NCBI GenBank assembly: GCA_035344155.1
Contig: DAORAL010000002.1
Coordinates: 62,001-126,000, forward strand
Source of the DNA: UBA1845 sp002338715
GTDB taxonomy: Bacteria; Planctomycetota; Phycisphaerae; UBA1845
Length of the DNA stretch: 64,000 nt
Reading direction: 5' to 3'
Shown: positions 42,545 to 49,040 of the stretch, piece after piece
Layout: the number at the start of each line of letters is the position of its first letter
Numbering within the stretch: position 1 is the first letter of the stretch
Translations under genes and position numbers: made by a program
Notes under the pieces: generated by a model
Database searches by the model: none
Told to the model about the DNA's origin: nothing
The model's input: the letters and a program-made list of their open reading frames with translations, nothing else

Positions 42545-42997
42545 ATGGTTACTGACGGGGAATTCGAGGCGCATTTCGAACGTTTGCGTGCGCACCTTGT
42601 AGAAGTGCGGCCGATCTTTGAATCGTTTTGCTCAGCATACGGATATGAGATCGCCGACAGGAGATCGCATGGACGATATCCGCGAATCCGCCTGGATCAA
42701 GAAGATGAGATTATCCGATTCTTCGATTTTTACATGACGCTTGATCCCAATGGTCAGCGGTATGAAACATTTTCCAGGGACAGACCCTATGAGCTGGGTT
42801 GCGGAGCTTTCGTTGACCTTGATAAGGGTACGCCTCATGCACATCGATATGGAAAAGCAATCATAATTTATGAAGATCGCCCTTTCCACAAGGTTGCAGA
42901 CACGCTCATGGCAGACTTGGAAGAGTATGAGCAAGTAATCCGCCAGTGGACGCTGGAAACGCTGAAGAATGAAGGTGAACGGTCACCACTGCGTTAA
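42545..42997 (+). CDS. Hypothetical AT-rich gene between prpD and prpB
   Basis: 150 residues from the ATG at 42545; earlier in-frame ATGs would be translated from the REP-like repeat and are unlikely. GGAG lies 10 nt upstream. It is acidic and soluble: FEAHFERLRAHLVEVRPIFESFCSAYGYEIAD, an aromatic block IIRFFDFYMTLD and the tail DTLMADLEEYEQVIRQWTLETLK. I do not recognise the family. GC is low (23 of 60 at 42841-42900) against its neighbours, and repeat arms lie on both sides, so it looks inserted into the prp locus. Confidence 0.65.
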   Translation: MVTDGEFEAHFERLRAHLVEVRPIFESFCSAYGYEIADRRSHGRYPRIRLDQEDEIIRFFDFYMTLDPNGQRYETFSRDRPYELGCGAFVDLDKGTPHAHRYGKAIIIYEDRPFHKVADTLMADLEEYEQVIRQWTLETLKNEGERSPLR

Positions 42998-43005
42998 TTG
43001 CTATT

Positions 43006-43027
43006 GTCGGGTCGATGCCCGACCTAC
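43006..43027. repeat. Single REP-like arm with one deletion
   Basis: Matches the 3' arm at 42485-42507 but lacks one base in the centre; it ends CCGACCTAC and lies just upstream of prpB. Confidence 0.7.
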
Positions 43028-43050
43028 GGACATTCGTTTGTTGCGATGGG

Positions 43051-43914
43051 ATGGAATCGATGATTGAACATGCCGCACGGTCGAAGCGGTTGCGGACGCT
43101 GATTGATGAAGGCGTCGTGATGATGCCGGGTGCGTTTAACGCGCTGTCGGCTCGGATGATTGAACGGGCGCAGTTTGACGCCCTTTATCTGTCCGGTGCG
43201 GTGTTGGCGAATTCGGTGGGTGGCTTGCCGGATGTTGGCGTGATGACGCTGACCGAAGCCCGCGATCATGCCGACCGGGTGGCGCGTTCGTGTTCGCTGC
43301 CCATTCTGATGGATGCGGACACGGGTTATGGCGGCGCGGACAATGCGGCCCACTGCGTGCGGATTCTAGAATCGGTTGGCGTGAGCGGGATTCACCTTGA
43401 GGATCAGGAGTTTCCCAAACGCTGCGGGCATCTCGATGGCAAACGATTGGTGCCGGCTGACGAGTTCTGCGTGAAGATCGAGGCGGCAGCGAAAGCCAAG
43501 ACGAACAAGGACTTTCTGATTCTCGCCCGCACCGATGCGCGAAGCGTTTCGGGATATGACGAAGCCGTCAAACGCGCCCACATGTACCTCGAAGCCGGGG
43601 CGGATGGCATCTTTCCGGAAGCGCTGCAGGATCTCGATGAGTTCGCCCGTTTTGCTCGCGATGTGGACACGGTACTCCTCGCCAACTGCACTGAATTCGG
43701 CAAGAGTCCGCTACCGCCAGCCAAAGAACTCGGCGACATGGGTTACAACATCGTGATCTACCCGGTGACGCTTCAGCGGCTGGTCATGCACACGGTGAAG
43801 GAATCGCTGGACGTCATCAAGCAAACCGGTACGCAAGCAAGTCTCGTTGAGAAGATGCAAACGCGCCAAGAGCTCTACGACGTGCTCGGATACGATCCCA
43901 GCAATTCGAAGTAG
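43051..43914 (+). CDS. prpB: Isocitrate lyase/PEP mutase family protein, probable 2-methylisocitrate lyase
   Basis: 287 residues from the ATG at 43051 (an ATG at 43060 is equally possible). Cleaves 2-methylisocitrate to pyruvate and succinate. The magnesium site DADTGYGG (88-95), the catalytic loop KRCGHLDGK (123-131, Cys-125), LEDQEFP and ARTDARSVSGYDEAVKRAHMYLEAGADGIFPEAL are typical of PrpB. Together with prpD this supports propionate breakdown. The stop codon TAG lies inside a REP-like repeat. Confidence 0.92.
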   Translation: MESMIEHAARSKRLRTLIDEGVVMMPGAFNALSARMIERAQFDALYLSGAVLANSVGGLPDVGVMTLTEARDHADRVARSCSLPILMDADTGYGGADNAAHCVRILESVGVSGIHLEDQEFPKRCGHLDGKRLVPADEFCVKIEAAAKAKTNKDFLILARTDARSVSGYDEAVKRAHMYLEAGADGIFPEALQDLDEFARFARDVDTVLLANCTEFGKSPLPPAKELGDMGYNIVIYPVTLQRLVMHTVKESLDVIKQTGTQASLVEKMQTRQELYDVLGYDPSNSK

Positions 43915-43980
43915 GGTCCGCTGTGCGGACCGAAGCGCGACAATATTAAATAACAAATTGGCCCGCACAGCGGACCCTAC
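43911..43980. repeat. REPIN-like element with a third stem type, overlapping the prpB stop
   Basis: Arms 43911-43931 and 43960-43980 are complementary with one mismatch. Each is GTAG plus hairpin GGTCCGC-TGT-GCGGACC (GGCCCGC in the inverted arm). The TAG of the first GTAG is the prpB stop codon (43912-43914). Confidence 0.82.
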
Positions 43981-43989
43981 GTTCTGGAC

Positions 43990-44005
43990 TCCCGCTTTCG
44001 CGGGA
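43990..44005. repeat. Dispersed palindrome TCCCGC…GCGGGA
   Basis: Inverted-orientation copy of the ATTCCCGC family: CTGGAC, stem TCCCGC, loop TTTC, stem GCGGGA, ATGACG. It directly follows the REPIN-like element and lies at the 3' end of the thioredoxin-like gene on the minus strand. Confidence 0.8.
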
Positions 44006-44023
44006 ATGACGGGCGGACGGGCC

Positions 44024-45289
44024 TTATGGTGTGCCGATGAACGCGCGCAGTCGGCGCAGGTCGGTGATCGTGAGTGAGCCTCGGCGTGCGCGGCTTGTTC
44101 CGTCGGGACGGACGGCGACGAATGCGGGCGCGTGGGTGACGCCGTACAGTCGCATCGTGCTGGCAGCGGACTGATCGGCTTCGTTGAGTCGGCAGTTCAC
44201 CGTGTCGCTCAGGATGGTTCGAGCGGCAGACGAATCGAGCAGGTTGCTCATTCGCATGGACGTTTCGTCGAGTGCTTTTTCGTAAAACACAAAAAGCCCG
44301 CGTCCCTCGCGTTGTGCTCGGATGCGGGCTTGGTCGTGAATCGTTAACCAGTTGATTTTTGGCGGTCGGTTGGACCGGGATGTTGCAGCTGGCGGCTGCT
44401 TGTCTGGTGTTGGCCCGCGCGAGATGGGCGATTGCGGTTTGGTCGTGGGCGGTCTCGACGCCTGGGGCGAAGACGATTGGGGGCGCGGTGGCCTTGCGCC
44501 CGGACGTTGTCCGCCTTGAGACGACAGCGCGGTCGAAAGGAACGATGCAATCTCCTGCACGTTGCCGAGTCCCTCGCGTTTCTGGAACGAGCCATCCTGG
44601 TGGACGACGATGATCGTCGGGAACTTGGTCACACCGTACTTGGCCACGTGCTTGCGGTTGGGCGTGAAATCCCAGTCGAGGACGCAGTTGATCGTTTCCG
44701 TACAGCGCGATGCGATCTCGGGCCGGCTCATGCGCGTGATCAACTCGTTGGAGTCGGCATCGAGCCACCACTTGTAGAGGATCATCATCTTGCGGTTTTG
44801 ACGTTGGGCAAGATCGACGGCTGTCTCATACGTGCCTTCCGCGCGAATCAGAAAATCGGTCGGGCGGGGGATGGCCTGGTCAATACTGGGCTTGAGTCCG
44901 GGTGGTTTGGCGCTTGAGATAAACGCCCGAATCTTCACTGGGTCGTCCACATCCTGAAGGGCGTGGTACGTTCCATCGGGATGAATCACGATCAGCGCAG
45001 GCGGTGCAAGCACGCCATACTGCGCGACGTAGCGACGATTCGGATCGTACGCCGAGATCAGCGAACAGGGGACGTAGCCTTCGATCAACCGCATGGTTTC
45101 GGGTTGTTCGAGTGCTTCGTTGATGCGGGCGGAGCGAACGTCGAGATGATCGCGATAGAAAAGGAGAATCGGTTGCTCTTTGGGGCGGGCGATGCGCTCG
45201 GCTTCGTTGAAGGTATAGACCCAAGCCGGTCCGCACCCGACCGACGACATCGCCACAAGAAGGCAGGCGGTGATCCAGCCCGTTCGCAC
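44024..45289 (-). CDS. Lipoprotein with three thioredoxin-like domains lacking CxxC
   Basis: 421 residues from a GTG at 45289 (GGGA 6 nt upstream), which places a lipoprotein signal (ending VAMSSVGC) at the N-terminus. Three similar units follow, each with a strand of the kind QPILLFYRD / KMMILYKWW / RGLFVFYEK, a helix, and YGVLAPPALIVIHPDG / YGVTKFPTIIVVHQDG / YGVTHAPAFVAVRPDG, the cis-Pro segment of a thioredoxin fold. None has a CxxC. A Pro/Ser/Gln-rich linker separates unit 2 from unit 3. It may bind or hold partners rather than catalyse redox chemistry. Confidence 0.8.
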   Translation of the reverse strand: MRTGWITACLLVAMSSVGCGPAWVYTFNEAERIARPKEQPILLFYRDHLDVRSARINEALEQPETMRLIEGYVPCSLISAYDPNRRYVAQYGVLAPPALIVIHPDGTYHALQDVDDPVKIRAFISSAKPPGLKPSIDQAIPRPTDFLIRAEGTYETAVDLAQRQNRKMMILYKWWLDADSNELITRMSRPEIASRCTETINCVLDWDFTPNRKHVAKYGVTKFPTIIVVHQDGSFQKREGLGNVQEIASFLSTALSSQGGQRPGARPPRPQSSSPQASRPPTTKPQSPISRGPTPDKQPPAATSRSNRPPKINWLTIHDQARIRAQREGRGLFVFYEKALDETSMRMSNLLDSSAARTILSDTVNCRLNEADQSAASTMRLYGVTHAPAFVAVRPDGTSRARRGSLTITDLRRLRAFIGTP

Positions 45290-45641
45290 GAACTGTCCCG
45301 CTGACTCCGTCTTTAATCGAAAGAACCTGCCCAAAGGAGAATCAAACCTTCATGGTTGGTATGCGAGCGAATGGACGTCCATGTCCATCGATCAGATGGC
45401 ATCCGAAAACTTGCGTCTCAAGGTCCGAAGTCTAGTCGTGCATTCCACACGATGCAACCATTTAGATGGCCGTCACTTCAAGCAAAAAATGGGCAGCCGT
45501 CCCAATCCCTGGGAGCGACTGCCCATGACAAGCCGATTTGTTGCAATCGGCGATGGCAACGGACTTGAGTCGTTCAAGCCCACGGCGTTGCCAGATCCCC
45601 GGTCGCATGGTTACGACAAACGACAGGTCTTGAAAATCAGG
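45290..45641. other. Intergenic region containing a minus-strand terminator
   Basis: No gene recognised. It separates two minus-strand redox-fold genes; the terminator at 45484-45526 belongs to the upstream redoxin gene, so the two are separate transcription units. Confidence 0.6.
45484..45526 (-). terminator. Rho-independent terminator of the redoxin gene
   Basis: On the minus strand a stem begins ATGGGCAG and closes CTGCCCAT, with inner pairing TCCCA/TGGGA, and is followed by TTTTTT. It lies 116 nt downstream of the redoxin stop. Confidence 0.8.
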
Positions 45642-46295
45642 TTAGCTGGCGTACTTCACGCCACAACCGTACGGCTTGGTTGACGCGACTTCGACTTCGG
45701 TCCCTGCCAGTGACGCCTCGACGGCTTTGACGACATAGTTGGTCGCTTCCTTCTTGTCACCGTGGGGGTTGTCGTCGATCGCGCCGGAGTAGACGAGTTT
45801 GCCTTCCTTGTCGATCACGAACATGTGCGGTGTGGTCTTGGCGCCATAGATGTGGCCGACCTGGCCATCCGCGTCGCGAAGGACTGCATAAGGTAACTTC
45901 ACGTCGTCGTCATCCTTCCACTCTTTGATCATGTCTTCGGTGTATCCGCCGGCATGTTCGGGATTGGTGCTGTCGATTGCCAGCCAGACCACGTCTTTGT
46001 CTTTGAAACTTTCAAAGGTGTGCTGCATGGTTTTTTCCTGCTTCTGGTGCCGGACGACAAACGGGCACTTGCAGCAGGTCCATTCCAATACGACGACCTT
46101 GCCTTTGAGGTCAGAGAGTTTGTGCTCCTTGCCTTCCGTGTCTTTCAACGTGAAATCGGGAGCAGCGTGACCGAGTTCGGCGTGCGCGTGGCCATGTCCG
46201 TGATCATGGTCATCGTGCTTGTCCTCGGCACGTGCGAATGTTGCAAATGCGGCGACGGCGAAAATCGAGAGGCAGAGGGTCATTGCTTTTTTCAT
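45642..46295 (-). CDS. Exported thioredoxin-like redoxin with His-rich N-terminus
   Basis: 217 residues from the ATG at 46295 (GGAGAAA upstream). A signal peptide (to about 23, TFARA) is followed by a His/Asp run (DKHDDHDHGHGHAHAELGHA) that could bind metal. The AhpC/TSA-type redoxin domain starts APDFTLKDTEGKEHKLSDLKGKVVVLEW and has CCKCPFV at 74-80 (CxxC Cys-74 and Cys-77), then KTTPHMFVIDKEGKLVYSGAIDD. It probably acts as a periplasmic thiol reductase or peroxidase. The C-terminal PYGCGVKYAS carries one more Cys. Confidence 0.87.
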   Translation of the reverse strand: MKKAMTLCLSIFAVAAFATFARAEDKHDDHDHGHGHAHAELGHAAPDFTLKDTEGKEHKLSDLKGKVVVLEWTCCKCPFVVRHQKQEKTMQHTFESFKDKDVVWLAIDSTNPEHAGGYTEDMIKEWKDDDDVKLPYAVLRDADGQVGHIYGAKTTPHMFVIDKEGKLVYSGAIDDNPHGDKKEATNYVVKAVEASLAGTEVEVASTKPYGCGVKYAS

Positions 46296-46687
46296 TTTTG
46301 TTTCTCCATAGGTACAACTAGAAAGCTTCGCGGGGGGACGAATCCCGCACACACAAACGAGATCTAGCCATTGACACAGCGAACACTGTGTCATTCATCC
46401 AGACACGCTAGTCGTGCTTCGGTTTGAAGGCAATCGGCAGTTTAAATGAGCCGGTGGCGTTGGGACTTCAAAATCGGCCTTGTGAAAACATTATTCGCAG
46501 TATGAATGAATTGGGCGAGGTTCTGCGGCATGGACAGGGGCGAATTGTGGGGGTAAGGTGTCGCGCCGTAACGGAATTGTAACCTGAACTTGTTACACGT
46601 CTGAGGTAAAAAAGTTACGCCTCGGCTTCACCCATTACCCGGTCAGGCAAATCTGAAGTAACATGCCATTGGTCATGTTTGGCGAAT
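46296..46687. other. Intergenic region, first part
   Basis: Upstream of the redoxin gene on the minus strand and before the 18-bp repeats. No gene seen. A lone CTGAAGTA (46653-46660) matches the core of the downstream repeat units. Confidence 0.5.
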
Positions 46688-46759
46688 GCATTGACTGAAG
46701 TAAGTGCATTGATTGAAGTATTTGCTGGGCTCGAAGTACGTGCAGGGCTTGAAGTATGT
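46688..46759. repeat. Four 18-bp tandem repeats upstream of the LolA-like gene
   Basis: Units GCATTGACTGAAGTAAGT, GCATTGATTGAAGTATTT, GCTGGGCTCGAAGTACGT and GCAGGGCTTGAAGTATGT follow each other without gaps. The core (C/T)(C/T)GAAGTA is most conserved. They end 130 nt before the gene start. Confidence 0.85.
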
Positions 46760-46889
46760 ATCGTCGCCGATTGAAGGATTGACCGCGGGCGAGAACCTGT
46801 TCAATCCAAGCGATTGGTTCGTTGGCCGGCGACCATTTAACTCTTGAATGACAACAAACAAAACGCACCTAAGAAAGGATGAATTGTAC

Positions 46890-47609
46890 ATGTTGGGAAT
46901 TAAGCGAACGCTGGCGTCAACCGCCCTGATCGTCTTGGTAGCAGTGCCATGTTTGGCCGCCACCATCGAAGAGGTTGAAAAGGATCTGGTTGCCGCGATC
47001 AAGAAAACAAAATCGATGAAGGGCAACATGAAGTCGGACATTCATGTCACGTTCCAGGGATATGAAATGTCGAGTGTTTCTGAAGCCACAATCGAAGCCC
47101 TCCGCGATGGCGAGACCTTCAAGATGCGCACCGAAGGAACCGCCAAGTCGTCACAGAAGATGGGTGGTAACGAGACCAAAAATGAGCAGAAGATGATGAC
47201 CATCAGCGACGGCGAATACTCGTATTCGCTGGTCGAGTCGGAAGGCACCAAGAATGCGACCAAGACCAAGCCCATCTCAGCGGAAGAGATGCCCTGGTCG
47301 CACTACGGCAAGGATGTCGAACTGAAGGTCCTTCCGGACGAAAAGATTGACGATGCCGATTGCTACGTTGTCGAAATGAAGATGGCGCCTGGTGGACCCG
47401 CCGTCGGCATGGACAAGATTGTCTTCTACTGCCGCAAGGATTGTGGCATGCAGGTCAAGACCGTTGGTTATACGCCGGAAGGCAAGGTCATGATGACCAC
47501 CGTGGTGACGGACCTTGAGTTGAACAAGTCGATTCCGCCCAGCCGGTTTGTTTTTGAAGCGCCGGAAGGTGTCACGGTCGTCGACATGAGCGAAACCCAA
47601 ATGCCGTAG
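46890..47609 (+). CDS. Exported LolA-like/outer-membrane lipoprotein-sorting-like protein
   Basis: 239 residues from the ATG at 46890 (AAAGGATGAATTG upstream), with signal peptide MLGIKRTLASTALIVLVAVPCLAA. The mature protein starts with a helix (TIEEVEKDLVAAIKKTKSMKGNMKSD), followed by alternating strands, a KTKPISAEEMPWSHYG segment and DIVFYCRKDCGMQVKTVGYTPEGK, then IPPSRFVFEAPEGVTVVDMSE. The fold pattern is that of LolA/LolB-type barrels that carry lipid or lipoproteins. The function is not proven. Four tandem repeats lie upstream. Confidence 0.75.
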   Translation: MLGIKRTLASTALIVLVAVPCLAATIEEVEKDLVAAIKKTKSMKGNMKSDIHVTFQGYEMSSVSEATIEALRDGETFKMRTEGTAKSSQKMGGNETKNEQKMMTISDGEYSYSLVESEGTKNATKTKPISAEEMPWSHYGKDVELKVLPDEKIDDADCYVVEMKMAPGGPAVGMDKIVFYCRKDCGMQVKTVGYTPEGKVMMTTVVTDLELNKSIPPSRFVFEAPEGVTVVDMSETQMP

Positions 47610-47635
47610 CGGACGCGAACTTCGCAATTTGATTG

Positions 47636-48346
47636 CTATCGTCTATGGGTGAGCTTGTAACCTGCGAGCCGTCCGACGTGGCAGACATACAACCACTGCT
47701 GTTTCAAAGTTAATTTGCTACTGCCGCAACGTCGTTGGGCGAAGTGTATCGGCACTTCCTTCACGTTGCGGCAGTTGCATTTAACGATCAATTCCAACCC
47801 GATCTTGTAACCCAATGGGCTTAGCGGATCGTGTTTCAAATATCGATCGCGGCGCATCGCGAAAAAACCGGACATTGGGTCTCGAGCCCCCGTAAAGGGG
47901 CGTGCAAGCCAGGTCGCTATGCGGCTATTGAGTTGCCGAAACAGCCCCCAGTCCGCGTCCGTGCCGGCGCCATCGACATAGCGGCTGCCGATCACGAAAT
48001 CGACATCCGGTTGGCGCAGGGCATCGAGCAGGGCGGGGATTACTTCGGGGGGGTGACTTAAGTCCGCGTCCATGCAAACGAGAAACTCACCGCCTGCTTC
48101 ATCCAGTCCCCGGATGACGGCAGAACTCAGTCCGCGTTCGTTGCGGCGCGTGATCAGGCGAACCGGATGGCCCACTCCGCGAAGCCGATCAACGACTTGC
48201 TCCGTTCCGTCCTGGCTGTTGTCATCAACGATGATCACTTCAAACGCGCCACCCGAGCCGCACATGCTCTGCACGATGCGCTCGACGAGATGTTCGAGAT
48301 TATCCGCTTCTCGAAACGTTGGAATGATGATGGACGCATTGATCAT
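47636..48346 (-). CDS. Family 2 glycosyltransferase, polyprenyl-phosphate mannosyltransferase-like
   Basis: 236 residues. GT-A fold with IIIPTFREADNLEHLVERI, IIVDDNSQDGTEQVV and CMDADLSHPPEVIPALL (the DxD site), as in DPM1-type enzymes that transfer a sugar from a nucleotide donor to polyprenyl phosphate. No C-terminal membrane helices, unlike GtrB. Later blocks are VIGSRYVDGAGTDADWGLFRQLNSRIATWLARP and DPMSGFFAMRRDRY. Convergent with the LolA-like gene. Confidence 0.92.
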   Translation of the reverse strand: MINASIIIPTFREADNLEHLVERIVQSMCGSGGAFEVIIVDDNSQDGTEQVVDRLRGVGHPVRLITRRNERGLSSAVIRGLDEAGGEFLVCMDADLSHPPEVIPALLDALRQPDVDFVIGSRYVDGAGTDADWGLFRQLNSRIATWLARPFTGARDPMSGFFAMRRDRYLKHDPLSPLGYKIGLELIVKCNCRNVKEVPIHFAQRRCGSSKLTLKQQWLYVCHVGRLAGYKLTHRR

Positions 48347-48680
48347 GTTGTTTCCAAGCTATCGGACAAAGCGAAATTCCGCGATGAATGTCCTCCGATA
48401 ATCCGCGGCCGCACGTCGATGCGTCCGAACAAAATCCCCACACCAAAGTCTGCACATTCTAACAAATTCGGCCAACGTGTTGTGGAACTGGGTTGAATCG
48501 ATTGGCGTTTCGAATTTGGTTTGTTCAAGAATGCAACAATCGAGTTGACATCGTTCAACGCCGACGCCCAGAATCGAACCCACGCCTGCTTTCGAGTTCG
48601 GCAGAACCGCTCTCGAAGCGATGTCTCACCCTTCTGAAACGAGTGAGTTTTGAAACCCCTTTTTTATTGGAGAAGATTCT
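48347..48680. other. Intergenic region before the small-gene pair
   Basis: No gene recognised. On the minus strand around 48570-48640 there is GGGTTCGATTCTGG, which recalls a tRNA T-arm, but the stem does not pair and no tRNA folds. A hairpin CTCAC…GTGAG (48625-48646) followed by TTTT precedes the small genes. Confidence 0.5.
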
Positions 48681-48818
48681 ATGTTCGAAGAAATGGTTGC
48701 CAGTGGATACATCGCCGCAGATTACATCCTCAACGGTCCATTGGAAGATTTGTACAACCTGTTTGTCGCTTGGGTTGAAAGCGGAATCCGTTGGGAAATC
48801 CTCGGCTCACAGGGTTAA
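48681..48818 (+). CDS. 45-residue small protein
   Basis: Starts at an ATG 9 nt after TTGGAGA. The peptide is acidic and aromatic, beginning MFEEMVASGYIAADYILNG and ending GIRWEILGSQG. Codon use is normal for the region. It has no clear membrane helix and no recognised family. The next small gene follows after 16 nt with its own AAGGAAG, so the two look like a bicistron. The evidence is the ribosome binding sites and spacing only. Confidence 0.5.
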   Translation: MFEEMVASGYIAADYILNGPLEDLYNLFVAWVESGIRWEILGSQG

Positions 48819-48834
48819 GAAAGGAAGCACTGCA

Positions 48835-48954
48835 ATGATTCATTATCCACTTAGTCAAAATGAACAGCGTGTTGTCGACTGGTTTGGCCGTGCGGCGATG
48901 CTGACTGCTGCTGCGATGACTTTCTTGTTGGGTGCAATTTCCTGGGTCGCGTAG
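48835..48954 (+). CDS. 39-residue small membrane protein
   Basis: ATG at 48835, 8 nt after AAGGAAG. A polar N-terminal half (MIHYPLSQNEQRVVDWFGR) is followed by one membrane helix, AAMLTAAAMTFLLGAISWVA, to the end. It could be a small membrane regulator. It is the second gene of a probable bicistron and is convergent with the kinase gene. Confidence 0.5.
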   Translation: MIHYPLSQNEQRVVDWFGRAAMLTAAAMTFLLGAISWVA

Positions 48955-49040
48955 CCGAATTGGGGCTCGCGATTTTCGAGTCCTGATTGCTGCATGACGG
49001 ACAGGTGAATCGGGCGGCGCCCAGCCGGGCTTGGCTTTTG

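Noticed and set aside
46635..46868. Minus-strand reading frames across the 18-bp repeats giving repeated short peptides
   Set aside because: They have no ribosome binding site and overlap the region before the LolA-like start. The repeated peptides follow automatically from a DNA repeat whose period is a multiple of three.
48551..48640. tRNA-like segment on the minus strand (GGGTTCGATTCTGG with upstream hairpin-like text)
   Set aside because: The T-stem does not pair, no acceptor stem or full cloverleaf can be drawn, and no other tRNA features appear.
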